64,000 bases of DNA from Flavobacterium sp. RSP15 (lineage in GTDB: Bacteria > Bacteroidota > Bacteroidia > Flavobacteriales > Flavobacteriaceae), in assembly GCF_003968755.1 (NCBI RefSeq), contig NZ_RYDL01000012.1, forward strand, positions 1 to 64,000, in the 5' to 3' direction. The notes beneath the pieces were generated by a model. That model saw nothing but the letters and a program-made list of their open reading frames with translations. It made no database searches and was not told the DNA's origin. Made by a program: the position numbers and the translations under genes. Below, one piece after another: positions 1-9,002 of the stretch. Position 1 is the first letter of the stretch; each line of letters starts with the position of its first letter.

Positions 1-22
1 CTTGCAAAAACGTTTTTGCAAG
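1..22. other. Perfect 22-bp palindrome
   Basis: The first 22 bases are a perfect inverted repeat: CTTGCAAAAACG is mirrored to the end of the element. It lies 60 bp beyond the stop codon of hisS, on its downstream side, so a transcription terminator (hairpin with A/T runs) or an operator for a gene outside the window are both possible. The window edge hides the other side. Confidence 0.4.
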
Positions 23-81
23 TGTTTAATTAAATATTTTTATCTAATAATCTGTATCGGTTATTCAGGACAAGACATAAA

Positions 82-1458
82 TTAAGACCGTAACAAATCT
101 TGTTTTAGACTCTCAAAATCCACTGTACGCTGTTCCCCCGATATTAAATTTTTGAGCACAAACGTATCCGATGCGATTTCCTGTTCTCCTGCAATTACGG
201 CAAAAGGAATTCCTCGTTTGTCCGCATGCTGAAACTGCTTGGCCACTTTGGCATTATCCGGATACAATTCCACTTTAATTCCTGCAGCTCTAAGCTTCTG
301 AATGGCTTGCAATCCATAAAAAGCTTCAGCATCACCATAATTAATAAACAATGCTTTTGAAGTTGCTGTTACGGTTTCCGGAAACAAATTCAATTCTTCA
401 ATCACCAGGTAAATGCGGTCCAGTCCAAAAGAAATCCCCACACCACTCATATTTTTCAATCCAAAAATTCCGGTCAAATCATCGTATCGTCCGCCGCCGC
501 CAATGGAGCCCATTGCAACAGCCTTTGGCGGCGCCACTTCAAAAATGGCACCGGTATAATAATTCAATCCCCTAGCCAGAGTTACATCCAGGTCTAAAGT
601 CGAATTGCTCAAACCTAATTTCATCACATTATCACAAATGAAACGCAATTCTTCCACGCCTTTCATTCCTTCATCTGACTCAACAAGCAAGACTGAAAGT
701 TGGCTTATTTTCTCAGAAATGGTTCCTGTAAAATGGAATAACGGCTGGACTTTCAGAATTGCTGCTGCTGAAATTCCTTTCTCCATCATTTCTTTTTTGA
801 CCCCGTCTTCGCCAATTTTGTCCAGTTTATCGAGTGCCACTGTGAAATCGATCAGTTTATCCGATGCTCCAATCACGTCTGCAATTCCGGATAATATTTT
901 TCGGTTATTGATTTTGATGGTTACCCCTTCTAATCCCAAAGCTGAAAAAACAGTGTCATATAATTGCACTAATTCTACTTCTTGCCACAATGATTTAGAC
1001 CCTACTACATCCGCATCACATTGAAAAAACTCTCTGAAACGGCCTTTTTGGGGGCGATCCGCTCTCCAAACGGGTTGGATTTGGTATCTTTTGAACGGGA
1101 ATTCAATCTCGTTTTGGTGCTGTACCACATACCGGGCAAATGGAACGGTTAAGTCATACCGCAATGCTTTCTCCGAAATGCTCGCTGTCAGTTTTGTACT
1201 GTCTTTATTTTCGAGATGCGCGGCATTGGCTTTCGCCAAATAATCTCCGGAATTCAAAATCTTAAAAATCAAACGGTCGCCTTCTTCTCCGTATTTTCCC
1301 ATTAGGGTTTCGGAATTTTCAAATGAAGGGGTTTCTATGGGTTGAAAACCAAATTTCTCGAAATTGTTTTTTATGATTTGGATGATATAGTGCCGTTTTG
1401 CCACCTCGGTTGGTGAGAAATCTCTGGTTCCTTTTGGAATACTAGGTTTTGATGCCAT
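82..1458 (-). CDS. hisS: Histidyl-tRNA synthetase
   Basis: This enzyme charges tRNA-His with histidine using ATP in the cytoplasm. The protein starts [14 protein letters not shown], the usual start of the family. It carries the class II motifs: the [15 protein letters not shown] arginine region, the histidine-specific [14 protein letters not shown] segment, [11 protein letters not shown], and a C-terminal anticodon-binding domain. An open frame continues 29 codons upstream of the chosen ATG, but that part is AT-rich and unlike the family. The resulting 458 residues is normal. It is transcribed away from the permease gene, with a 326-bp gap between them. Confidence 0.95.
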   Translation of the reverse strand: MASKPSIPKGTRDFSPTEVAKRHYIIQIIKNNFEKFGFQPIETPSFENSETLMGKYGEEGDRLIFKILNSGDYLAKANAAHLENKDSTKLTASISEKALRYDLTVPFARYVVQHQNEIEFPFKRYQIQPVWRADRPQKGRFREFFQCDADVVGSKSLWQEVELVQLYDTVFSALGLEGVTIKINNRKILSGIADVIGASDKLIDFTVALDKLDKIGEDGVKKEMMEKGISAAAILKVQPLFHFTGTISEKISQLSVLLVESDEGMKGVEELRFICDNVMKLGLSNSTLDLDVTLARGLNYYTGAIFEVAPPKAVAMGSIGGGGRYDDLTGIFGLKNMSGVGISFGLDRIYLVIEELNLFPETVTATSKALFINYGDAEAFYGLQAIQKLRAAGIKVELYPDNAKVAKQFQHADKRGIPFAVIAGEQEIASDTFVLKNLISGEQRTVDFESLKQDLLRS

Positions 1459-1784
1459 TGTTACTTTACGAATTAGGTATTCTGAAATTGTACTATTTGC
1501 AAATATCTTACTTTTTAAAATAATTCGTTCTAAAAAAATCCGCATTTTATTTGCCGAATCTCTAGCCCGGATTGCAGTGAAAATTAAGCGCTAAAAATAC
1601 TATTGTTTTTTTGACGAAAAGAGCGACCAAAGGAAGCTCCTTTTTGACAATTAAAAATAAATTATTTTTAGTGCTTAATTGCAACAGAAAGCCGGAAATA
1701 GCTTCAAAAAAAAGAGATTCCAATAAATTAGTTTTTAGCTGCACAAAATTTGTAACAAAAATTGTAATTTCGTGTCAAACGTTT
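1459..1784. other. Divergent intergenic region
   Basis: This 326-bp AT-rich gap separates the divergent hisS and permease genes and must hold both promoters. I see no exact TAnnTTTG element on either strand. The nearest is TAATTTCG at 1765-1772 on the plus strand, one mismatch from consensus. No gene is supported here, although both neighbouring frames run open into it. Confidence 0.4.
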
Positions 1785-3029
1785 ATGATGTTAAAATTAT
1801 TCAAAGAAAATATTAGGATTGCATTTGGTTCCATCCGAACGCAATTGTTGCGAACGGTGCTTACGGTGATGATTATCGCTATTGGGATCACGGCTTTAGT
1901 CAGTATTCTTACGGTTGTTTCGGCACTTGAAAACACTATTTCCTCCGATTTTGCCTCCATGGGAGCCAATACCTTCAACATTAAACAGTACGAAAACACC
2001 ACTCGAAATCGTGGCGGGGACGAGCGAGAAATCATTAATCCCATCATTTCTTATCCGGAGGCTGTAGCTTTCAAGAATAAATACAACTACCCACTTACAG
2101 AAACGTCGCTTTCCTTTACCGCAACATCTGCCGCCGAAATAAAATATGAGGCAACAAAAACGGATCCCGAAAATACGATCCTAGGAGTTGACGAATTTTT
2201 CATAACGAATTCCGGATTAGCAACCAGTACCGGTCGCAATTTTACAGGATTTGACATTGACAACAATGCGTATGTATGCGTTGTAGGGTCGGATTTTGAA
2301 AAAGGATTGCTGAAAGACGTAAATCCTATTGATAAAATAATATCCATCCGAGGAGCTAAATTTAAGGTCATCGGAGTTTTGAAAGAGAAAGGATCCACGT
2401 TTGGGAACAGTCAGGATTTACGGGTTTTGATTCCAATTCAACTAGCGCGCTCCTTGTTTACGGCACCCAACATCAATTATACAGTGAGTGTCATGGTGGG
2501 CAAAAAAGAATTACTGGAACAAGCCCTGGACAACGCCACAAGTACGATGCGCCGGGTTCGTAAATTGAGTCCCGTAAAAGACAGTAATTTTGGCGTCGTG
2601 CGCAGCGACGACTTGATCAACCGAATTTTAGGAATTACAAAATACCTGGGACTGGCATCCTGGCTTATAGGCATCATCACCGTGCTGGGATCTTCGATTG
2701 CCCTGATGAATATCATGATCGTCTCCGTTACGGAACGCACCCGGGAAATTGGAGTCCGTAAAGCCTTGGGAGCCAAGAAAACGACAATCGCCATTCAGTT
2801 TTTTATAGAAACATTACTGATAGGCCAAATGGGCGGATTAGTAGGCATTGTTTTTGGAATCTTAATCGGATTTGGTATTGCCACAGCCATGGACTTTGCC
2901 TTCGTAATTCCTTGGGGCGCTATCATGGCGGCTTTTATTACCAGTTTCATTGTAGCGATTGCTTCCGGTTTATATCCCGCAATCAAAGCGGCGGTCCTGG
3001 ATCCCATTGAAGCCTTGCGTTATGAGTAG
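1785..3029 (+). CDS. ABC transporter permease of the MacB/FtsX family
   Basis: This is a membrane subunit of a MacB/LolCE-type ABC system. Proteins of this family couple ATP hydrolysis to movement of lipoproteins, peptides or drugs across the envelope. The frame opens at 1611, but the family start is MMLKLFKENIRIAF at 1785 (or the adjacent ATG at 1788). An N-terminal membrane helix (VLTVMIIAIGITALVS) is followed by a long periplasmic MacB_PCD-type domain. Three C-terminal helices form the FtsX domain, which includes SVTERTREIGVRKALGA, typical of the family. About 414 residues is the usual size. No ATPase gene is adjacent, so its partner is probably encoded elsewhere. The substrate is unknown. 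Confidence 0.85.
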   Translation: MMLKLFKENIRIAFGSIRTQLLRTVLTVMIIAIGITALVSILTVVSALENTISSDFASMGANTFNIKQYENTTRNRGGDEREIINPIISYPEAVAFKNKYNYPLTETSLSFTATSAAEIKYEATKTDPENTILGVDEFFITNSGLATSTGRNFTGFDIDNNAYVCVVGSDFEKGLLKDVNPIDKIISIRGAKFKVIGVLKEKGSTFGNSQDLRVLIPIQLARSLFTAPNINYTVSVMVGKKELLEQALDNATSTMRRVRKLSPVKDSNFGVVRSDDLINRILGITKYLGLASWLIGIITVLGSSIALMNIMIVSVTERTREIGVRKALGAKKTTIAIQFFIETLLIGQMGGLVGIVFGILIGFGIATAMDFAFVIPWGAIMAAFITSFIVAIASGLYPAIKAAVLDPIEALRYE

Positions 3030-3033
3030 ATTA

Positions 3034-3053
3034 CAGTGGTCAGTGGTCAGTCT
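3034..3053. repeat. Short 7-bp tandem repeat
   Basis: Directly after the permease stop codon the sequence repeats the 7-mer AGTGGTC about two and a half times. It resembles in style, not in sequence, the longer 7- and 8-bp repeat tracts near 18.9 kb and 57.1 kb, which also lie at gene ends. Confidence 0.5.
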
Positions 3054-3095
3054 CTAAAACTTTTGAAAAACTGATCCGTTTTCAACTTATAAATA

Positions 3096-3989
3096 CTAAT
3101 TACTTATTTCTCCTTTAATCATCCGGTCATTCCCGTAAATATCTTTTCGTAATTCGATGTTTTTGAAATTCATTTTTTCGAGTAAATCGACCATTTCTTT
3201 GCCTAAATACTGATTAATTTCAAAATACAACTTTCCGTTTGGCAGCAGATTTTTTTGAGCCAGTTTGGCTATTTTTTTATAAAAAATCAAGGCGTCATTA
3301 TCTTCTACAAAAAGTGCCAGATGCGGTTCATAGTCCAATACATTTTTCTTAATTTCCTCTTTTTCTAAATTGCGAACATACGGCGGGTTAGAAACAATAA
3401 TATCAAATTGTGGATCTAGCCCTTCGACTGCGCTCAGGGAGACCACTTCCAGAATGTTCTGATTGATAAAAGTAATATTTACAGCATTATTGTGGGCGTT
3501 ATTGTGGGCTGTAGCCAACGCTTTTTCAGACACATCAATTGCAAAAACCTGCGCATTCGGAATGTGTTTTGCCAATGAAACAGCAATACAACCACTTCCC
3601 GTGCCTATGTCAAGAATCTTTAAATCTTTGAATTTTTCAATCTTTAAATTATTTCTAATAATCCATGCGACTAGTTCTTCGGTTTCGGGTCTTGGAATCA
3701 ATACATTCTCATTGACTTCAAAATCCAATCCGTAAAAACTCGTTTTGCCTAAAAGATATTGTATCGGGATTTCCTGTTTTAATTGTGCCAAAATCGAATT
3801 CCAAGCTACCCTTTCCGTTTCCGAAAAAACCAAATCAGGATGCAAGGCCAGATCTATTCTTTTCAGTTGATGCTTTTCTTCTGCTATTAAATAGAAAAAA
3901 CTCTCTGCTTCTCCGGCATCATAAATTGGAGTCAGTTCTTGAATAAATTGGGTTCTGTAATCTCTAATTTTAACGGAACTGTTTTTCAT
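3096..3989 (-). CDS. prmC: Peptide chain release factor N5-glutamine methyltransferase
   Basis: PrmC methylates the glutamine of the GGQ motif of release factors RF1 and RF2 using S-adenosylmethionine. The helical N-terminal domain is followed by the SAM-binding motif LDIGTGSGCIAVSLAK near residue 128 and the catalytic NPPY near residue 200, both intact. Just before FDIIVSNPPY, at about residues 180-191, the protein holds extra residues (VSLSAVEGLDPQ). These are encoded by a copy of a dispersed palindromic repeat at 3420-3443, inserted in frame. The gene lies 14 bp downstream of the GNAT acetyltransferase gene and is probably co-transcribed with it. With motifs intact, the protein is likely functional. 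Confidence 0.93.
   Translation of the reverse strand: MKNSSVKIRDYRTQFIQELTPIYDAGEAESFFYLIAEEKHQLKRIDLALHPDLVFSETERVAWNSILAQLKQEIPIQYLLGKTSFYGLDFEVNENVLIPRPETEELVAWIIRNNLKIEKFKDLKILDIGTGSGCIAVSLAKHIPNAQVFAIDVSEKALATAHNNAHNNAVNITFINQNILEVVSLSAVEGLDPQFDIIVSNPPYVRNLEKEEIKKNVLDYEPHLALFVEDNDALIFYKKIAKLAQKNLLPNGKLYFEINQYLGKEMVDLLEKMNFKNIELRKDIYGNDRMIKGEISN
3420..3443. repeat. Dispersed palindromic repeat, in frame inside prmC
   Basis: This stretch contains the core TCGACTGCGCTC at 3424-3435, flanked by CCT and AGG, so it can fold as a short hairpin. The same 12-bp core occurs at 12771-12782, 12967-12978 and 58840-58851. Here it lies inside the coding sequence and is translated in frame, adding about a dozen residues in a loop before the NPPY motif. 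Confidence 0.8.
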
Positions 3990-4003
3990 TTAAAATTCAT
4001 GAT

Positions 4004-4489
4004 TTATAATTTTTTGAGCATCCATATCGGACAACTGGTATGACCAGTGCTTCCCATGGGCGACTCAAGGTATTCAAAACCTACTTTCTTATACAGTTTC
4101 TGGGCATCAAGCATAAATGGCATCGTTTCAAGATAACAATTTTCAAAACCAAAATCCTTGGCACTTTCTAAACACTTTGCCATCATCTGACTTCCAAGTC
4201 CAAGACCTCTGGTTTCCGGCAGGAAATACATTTTTTGAAGTTCACAAATGGTTTCTGCTTCATTTTCAAGTGGGGCAACCCCGGCAGAACCTATAATTTC
4301 TCCATCCTTTTCCACCACATAATAAACTGATTTTGACTTATTATATTCCTCATACATTAAATCCAAATACGGATCTTCATACGCCGTTCCTACTTTTGGA
4401 ATCTTTAATTCGTCAAAAACTGCTCGTATCAATGCTGCAACTGCGGGATTGTCTTCTTTTTTTATTTTTCTAATGCGGTACTTTTCCAT
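4004..4489 (-). CDS. GNAT family N-acetyltransferase
   Basis: This is a small GNAT-fold acetyltransferase of 161 residues. The acetyl-CoA-binding signature appears as LPETRGLGLGSQMMAKCLE, the family's RGxGxG/A pattern. It is followed by a FENCYLETMPFMLDAQKLYKK segment in which a tyrosine and helix typical of the fold can be seen. The acceptor cannot be told from the sequence. A TAnnTTTG-type promoter lies 27 bp upstream, and prmC follows after 14 bp, so the two form an operon. Divergent transcription of ribD starts about 140 bp away. Confidence 0.85.
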   Translation of the reverse strand: MEKYRIRKIKKEDNPAVAALIRAVFDELKIPKVGTAYEDPYLDLMYEEYNKSKSVYYVVEKDGEIIGSAGVAPLENEAETICELQKMYFLPETRGLGLGSQMMAKCLESAKDFGFENCYLETMPFMLDAQKLYKKVGFEYLESPMGSTGHTSCPIWMLKKL

Positions 4490-4515
4490 TTTTTTTCAGA
4501 AACTAATTTTAGCCA

Positions 4516-4523
4516 CAAAAGTA
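4516..4523 (-). promoter_or_regulatory. Bacteroidetes-type -7 promoter element for the GNAT-prmC operon
   Basis: On the minus strand this reads TACTTTTG, an exact match to the Bacteroidetes -7 consensus TAnnTTTG. It lies 27 bp upstream of the acetyltransferase ATG and gives a leader of roughly 20 nt. A clear -33 element was not seen. Confidence 0.5.
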
Positions 4524-4617
4524 TCAATTGTTTGTTGTTATTCTCTAACGTTTTTAAAACTAATCCTGCCTCAATCCCAAGTTTGGGTACTAGATTGGGG
4601 CTACACGCAAAAATCAC

Positions 4618-4625
4618 TACTTTTG
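4618..4625 (+). promoter_or_regulatory. Bacteroidetes-type -7 promoter element for ribD
   Basis: The sequence TACTTTTG matches TAnnTTTG exactly and ends four bases before the GTG start codon of ribD. Transcription would therefore begin at or very near the start codon, giving a leaderless message. This supports GTG at 4630 as the true start. Confidence 0.55.
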
Positions 4626-4629
4626 TAGG

Positions 4630-5673
4630 GTGAAAATACATGAAAAATACATCAAACGGTGCGTCGAGCTGGCCAAAAATGGTCTGGGAACCACCTATCC
4701 AAATCCGTTAGTAGGCAGTGTAATTGTTTGTGATGGCAACATCATTGGTGAAGGCTGGCATAAAAAAGCAGGAGAACCGCACGCAGAAGTCCTTGCAATA
4801 AATTCCGTAAAAGACAAATCGCTGCTGAATAAAGCAACTATTTACGTGAGTTTAGAGCCTTGCAGTCATTTTGGCAAAACACCGCCCTGTTGTGATTTGA
4901 TTATCAAAAATAAAATTCCAAATGTGGTCATAGGGACAGTGGATCCCAATATAAAAGTGGCAGGAAACGGAATCAAAAAGCTCATGGAAGCCGGAGTTCA
5001 CGTAACCCTAGGCGTTCTGGAAGACGAATGCCAGGAGCTCAACAAAAGGTTTTTTACCTTTCACGAAAAGAAAAGACCATATATTATCTTGAAATGGGCA
5101 CAAAGTCAAGATGGTTTTATTGCGCCAAAAGAAAAATCAGAAAAAAAACCGGTCTGGATCACCACTATTTATTCCAGACAACTGGTTCATAAATGGCGCA
5201 CCGAGGAGCAAGCCATTCTGGTGGGAACACAAACTGTTATTGATGATAACCCAAAACTCAATGCGCGCGATTGGTATGGAAACAATCCCATTCGGGTGGT
5301 TTTAGATCAAAATAACCGCATCCCAAAAGACAGTCACATCTTTGACAATCAAGTTAAAACTATTCTTTTATCCGGATTTAAAACGGGTGTTGAAAAAGAA
5401 AATACTATCTTTGAGTGCATCGATTTTGAAAAAAACACAGCTGAACACCTGGTTCAATCCCTGTACAAACATCAAATTCAATCCGTTATCATTGAAGGCG
5501 GAAGGCAAACGCTGCAAACTTTTATCGATGCTAATCTTTGGGATGAAGCTCGAATATTTGTTGGAAATATCCAATTTAACACTGGAATCAAGGCGCCTAT
5601 TCTTGTTCAAAAACAGTTCAAAAAACAATGCATAGGTTCAGACGAACTTCTAATTCACAAAAACCATGATTAA
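4630..5673 (+). CDS. ribD: Bifunctional riboflavin biosynthesis deaminase/reductase
   Basis: RibD carries out two successive steps of riboflavin synthesis: deamination of the diaminopyrimidine made by GTP cyclohydrolase II, then reduction of the ribosyl side chain with NADPH. The N-terminal deaminase domain has the zinc motif HAE at residues 50-52 and PCSHFGKTPPCC further on. The C-terminal reductase domain starts near residue 150, with IEGGRQTLQTF close to the end. The start is GTG (MKIHEKYIKRC), and no in-frame ATG gives a normal N-terminus. Its stop overlaps the start of the HAD gene by 8 bp, so the two are translationally coupled. Confidence 0.95.
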   Translation: MKIHEKYIKRCVELAKNGLGTTYPNPLVGSVIVCDGNIIGEGWHKKAGEPHAEVLAINSVKDKSLLNKATIYVSLEPCSHFGKTPPCCDLIIKNKIPNVVIGTVDPNIKVAGNGIKKLMEAGVHVTLGVLEDECQELNKRFFTFHEKKRPYIILKWAQSQDGFIAPKEKSEKKPVWITTIYSRQLVHKWRTEEQAILVGTQTVIDDNPKLNARDWYGNNPIRVVLDQNNRIPKDSHIFDNQVKTILLSGFKTGVEKENTIFECIDFEKNTAEHLVQSLYKHQIQSVIIEGGRQTLQTFIDANLWDEARIFVGNIQFNTGIKAPILVQKQFKKQCIGSDELLIHKNHD

Positions 5674-6268
5674 CACTATCATTTTTGATTTTGGAGATGT
5701 TTTTATCAACTTAGACAAACAAGCCACCGTTACTGCGTTCCAGAAATTAGGCCTGAAGGAATGGAATGCTGATTTAGACCATTTGAACATCCAGTTTGAA
5801 ACCGGAAAAATCTCCCGTGATAATTTCCTATCGGGCATTCAAAAACATCTTCCAAATGCCACCACCAAAGAAATTCTGGCCGCTTGGAATGCCATACTCC
5901 TCGATTTCCCATTGTATCGATTGGAATTCCTGCAAATGCTTTCGCAAAAATACCGCTTGTTTTTATTATCCAATACGGATGCTATTCATATAGAAACGTT
6001 CGAACGTAAAAACGGGATTTCTTTTTACAGAGATTTTTACCAATGCTTTGAGAAAGTCTATTTTTCATTTGAGCTAGGCTTGAGAAAACCAAATCCTGAC
6101 GCTTTTCATCATTTGATAAGCAACCATGAATTAGCGCCCAAGCGAACGTTATTTGTCGATGATAAAAAAGAAAATACGGATGTCGCACTCGCATTGGGAT
6201 TTGAAGTTTGGAATTTACAAGTAGGCACAGAAGATGTCATCCATTTACTGGACAAAAAAATAATTTGA
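5666..6268 (+). CDS. HAD-superfamily phosphatase, YihX-like
   Basis: This 200-residue haloacid dehalogenase-fold hydrolase probably dephosphorylates a small sugar phosphate or nucleotide. The nucleophile is Asp8 in IIFDFGDVFINLD. As in the YihX/HAD-IA branch, the usual second aspartate of the DxDxT motif is replaced by glycine. Motif II is LLSNTD, motif III is the lysine in GLRKPNPDAF, and motif IV is FVDDKKEN. The gene overlaps the end of ribD by 8 bp, so a role in the still poorly assigned phosphatase step of riboflavin synthesis is possible but not shown. Confidence 0.85.
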   Translation: MINTIIFDFGDVFINLDKQATVTAFQKLGLKEWNADLDHLNIQFETGKISRDNFLSGIQKHLPNATTKEILAAWNAILLDFPLYRLEFLQMLSQKYRLFLLSNTDAIHIETFERKNGISFYRDFYQCFEKVYFSFELGLRKPNPDAFHHLISNHELAPKRTLFVDDKKENTDVALALGFEVWNLQVGTEDVIHLLDKKII

Positions 6269-6323
6269 AAGAACCGCTTCACGTCATATCAAATTTCAAA
6301 TTTCACTCCTTTTTTTAATTTAA

Positions 6324-6947
6324 TTGAAAGATACATACAACACCATTGCATTTCCTTCAGAAGAACTGCTATTCAAAGAAAAAAACAGCAAATTTTTTGG
6401 CTACGCCTATCCCATTCAATCGGAGGACGAAGTAAAGCCGATCATCGATATTTTGCGGAAGCAACATCCTCATGCAGGACATTTTTGCTATGCCTATCAA
6501 ATTGGCACCAGCACATTTGCCTATAGAGCAAACGATGACGGAGAACCAAGCCACAGTGCCGGTATGCCTATTTACGGACAAATTCAGTCGTTTTCAGTTA
6601 CTAATATCCTGATCGTCGTGGTTCGGGTTTTTGGCGGCGTGAAGTTAGGCGTTGGCGGCTTGATTGCTGCCTATAAAACCACGGCACAACTGATTCTGGA
6701 AAGCTGTGTCATTATAGAGAAGACAATCGATTGTCATTTTAGCCTCGCCTTTGAGTACCAAAATATGAATAAAGTAATGCGGGTCATCAAGGAACAAAAA
6801 TTGGAAATTGTATCACAGGAAATGGAAATAAGTGCGATCACTACCCTCCCGATAGGTAAAATCGAGCTGAAAACCCGAAAAAAAAATGCCGAAAAACTAT
6901 TCGACACTTTCAATTCGATGTTTGAAATTGGTATAAAACGACTCTAA
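6324..6947 (+). CDS. YigZ/IMPACT family protein
   Basis: This 207-residue member of the UPF0029/IMPACT family has the signature YRANDDGEPSHSAGMPI near residues 70-87, followed by FGGVKLGVGGLIAAYK. The C-terminal part is a ferredoxin-like domain similar to one in elongation factor G. The biochemical role in bacteria is uncertain. The frame begins with TTG at 6324 (MKDTYNTIAFPSEE). There is no suitable ATG, and the protein aligned from this point has the usual family length. It follows the HAD gene after 55 bp. Confidence 0.87.
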   Translation: MKDTYNTIAFPSEELLFKEKNSKFFGYAYPIQSEDEVKPIIDILRKQHPHAGHFCYAYQIGTSTFAYRANDDGEPSHSAGMPIYGQIQSFSVTNILIVVVRVFGGVKLGVGGLIAAYKTTAQLILESCVIIEKTIDCHFSLAFEYQNMNKVMRVIKEQKLEIVSQEMEISAITTLPIGKIELKTRKKNAEKLFDTFNSMFEIGIKRL

Positions 6948-6976
6948 TTCCCATTCAATAGTACTTCTTTTGTACT

Positions 6977-7381
6977 TTATTCCATTGTTTTTAACAATTC
7001 TAAAATATATTCTGGAGGTGCCATTGGACGACCTGTTTCTAAGGAGACAAAAACCAAAATAAATTGCGCCGTTGTTAATAACTCATCAAATTCATTATAA
7101 ATAGCACAATCAAATTCTATCTTCACCGAAGTCTGGCTTTTGAAAATCGTATGAACCGTTAACAACTCATCATAGCGCGCTGATTTTTTATAATTTATAT
7201 TCATAGAAACAATTGGTAGCGCAATTCCGCTTTCCTCCATACTTTTATAGGATATCCCTTTGTTCCTGAGCCATTCCACCCTTCCTATCTCAAAATAAGG
7301 GATGTAATTCCCATGGTATACAACTCCCATTTGGTCTGTTTCCGAGTATCGCACCCGAACTTCTATTTGATGATCTTTCAT
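6977..7381 (-). CDS. Acyl-CoA thioesterase, YbgC/4HBT hotdog family
   Basis: This 134-residue hotdog-fold protein probably hydrolyses acyl-CoA thioesters. The N-terminal segment VRYSETDQMGVVYHGNYIPYFEIGR contains the conserved acidic residue and the tyrosine-histidine pair of the YbgC/4-hydroxybenzoyl-CoA thioesterase family. The length is normal. It is convergent with the YigZ gene (29 bp between stop codons) and divergent from dnaA across a 186-bp gap. Confidence 0.87.
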   Translation of the reverse strand: MKDHQIEVRVRYSETDQMGVVYHGNYIPYFEIGRVEWLRNKGISYKSMEESGIALPIVSMNINYKKSARYDELLTVHTIFKSQTSVKIEFDCAIYNEFDELLTTAQFILVFVSLETGRPMAPPEYILELLKTME

Positions 7382-7567
7382 TACTTAAATATTAAAAAAT
7401 TTTGAATTTAAAAAAGCGCCTTACAACAATAATTTGGTAAATTAGTGCCCTATATATTTTTTTTTACAGAAATTTGTTCACATATTTGTTACCCCAATAA
7501 ATAATCACACAACCTCTTTTTTTTAGTAAGATAAAAATTACCAATTAAAAACAATTTAATAGAATCT

Positions 7568-8995
7568 ATGAACAAAACTGCTCAATCAGTATGGGAAAAC
7601 TGTTTGTCTTTTATAAAAGACAACATCCAAGACCAAGCGTACAAAACTTGGTTCGAACCAATCAAATCAGTTGAACTTACCGATAACGCATTATATATTC
7701 AGGTACCTAGTAAATTTTTTTACGAATGGCTCGAGGAGCACTATGTCAAATTGTTAAAAGTGGCCCTTACTAAAGAACTTGGAAAAAATGCAAAGTTACT
7801 TTATAAAATCAGAATGGAAAACACTTACGGCAATAAACAACCGTTTACGGAACAGTTGCCAAGCGCCAATAGAGTTCCTATGAAGCCGCAAGAAGTAGAT
7901 GCTCCTTTTAAAAACTTAAACCCCGAATTAAGAAATCCATTTGTAATTCCAGGCATCCGAAATTTAAAAATCGAATCACAACTGAATGCAAATTATAGTT
8001 TTGACAACTTTTTAGAAGGGGATTCAAATCGATTGGCTCGTTCTGCAGGTATGGCTGTTGCCAATAAACCGGGTGGAACGTCGTTCAATCCGTTATTGAT
8101 TTTTGGTGGTGTTGGTCTTGGAAAAACGCATTTGGCGCATGCCATTGGGGTAGAAATAAAAGACAAATACCCTGAAAAAACCGTTTTATACATTTCGGCT
8201 GAAATTTTTACCCAACAATACATCGACTCGGTAAAGAAAAACAATCGAAATGATTTCATCCATTTCTATCAATTAATTGATGTTTTAATTATTGATGACG
8301 TGCAATTTCTTTCCGGAAAGACAGGAACTCAAGATGTGTTTTTTCACATATTCAACTATTTACATCAAAACGGCAAACAGGTCATCCTAACTTCGGACAA
8401 GGCGCCTGTTGACATGCAAGATATTGAACAACGGTTGCTTTCGCGTTTCAAATGGGGATTGAGTGCTGAATTGCACCAACCGGATTATGAAACCAGAATT
8501 TCCATCCTAAAAAACATATTGTACAGAGACGGTGTCGAAATTCCGGACGAAATCATCGAATACGTAGCGCGTAATATCAAATCGAATGTAAGAGAATTAG
8601 AAGGAGCCATTATATCATTGATTGCACAATCGTCTTTTAATAAAAAAGAAGTAACACTGGAACTGGCTAAAAGTGTCGTTGAAAAATTTGTAAAAAATGT
8701 AAAACGAGAAATTTCTATTGATTACATCCAAAAAATTGTTTCGGAGTATTTCCAGCTTGATTTAGAAACACTGCAATCCAAAACCAGAAAAAGACACGTG
8801 GTGCAAGCCCGACAACTGGCGATGTTTTTTGCAAAGAAATTCACAAAAGCCTCTTTGGCAAATATTGGTTCTCAAATTGGAGATCGCGATCACGCAACGG
8901 TATTACACGCTTGCAAAACCGTTGATAATTTAGTGGCTACGGACAAACAATTCAAAAAATTTGTGGAAGATATCAATAAAAAATTAACGCTATAG
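7568..8995 (+). CDS. dnaA: Chromosomal replication initiator DnaA
   Basis: DnaA binds DnaA boxes, opens oriC and loads the helicase. The 475-residue protein shows all four regions: an N-terminal interaction domain (WENCLSFIKDNIQDQAYKTW), a variable linker, and an AAA+ domain with Walker A GGVGLGKTHLAHA near residue 180 and Walker B LIIDDVQFL near 240. At the end is a DNA-binding domain with the DnaA signature GDRDHATVLHACKTV near residue 440. I saw no cluster of consensus DnaA boxes in the gap upstream, so the sequence does not show that oriC is here. Confidence 0.97.
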   Translation: MNKTAQSVWENCLSFIKDNIQDQAYKTWFEPIKSVELTDNALYIQVPSKFFYEWLEEHYVKLLKVALTKELGKNAKLLYKIRMENTYGNKQPFTEQLPSANRVPMKPQEVDAPFKNLNPELRNPFVIPGIRNLKIESQLNANYSFDNFLEGDSNRLARSAGMAVANKPGGTSFNPLLIFGGVGLGKTHLAHAIGVEIKDKYPEKTVLYISAEIFTQQYIDSVKKNNRNDFIHFYQLIDVLIIDDVQFLSGKTGTQDVFFHIFNYLHQNGKQVILTSDKAPVDMQDIEQRLLSRFKWGLSAELHQPDYETRISILKNILYRDGVEIPDEIIEYVARNIKSNVRELEGAIISLIAQSSFNKKEVTLELAKSVVEKFVKNVKREISIDYIQKIVSEYFQLDLETLQSKTRKRHVVQARQLAMFFAKKFTKASLANIGSQIGDRDHATVLHACKTVDNLVATDKQFKKFVEDINKKLTL

Positions 8996-9002
8996 ACACC
9001 TT

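Noticed and set aside
351..1024. Two plus-strand frames of 74 and 139 codons inside hisS
   Set aside because: They lie fully antisense to a clearly conserved enzyme gene and have no recognisable similarity.
1562..1744. 60-codon minus-strand frame upstream of hisS
   Set aside because: It is AT-rich, lies in the divergent promoter gap, has no similarity and shares its region with the upstream extension of the permease frame, which is also non-coding.
1611..1784. N-terminal extension of the permease by 58 codons
   Set aside because: The family start is the MMLKLF site; the extension has no similarity and would place coding sequence over the promoter region.
7382..7567. Chromosomal origin directly upstream of dnaA
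   Set aside because: No cluster of TTATCCACA-like boxes could be seen. dnaA position alone does not prove an origin in this phylum.
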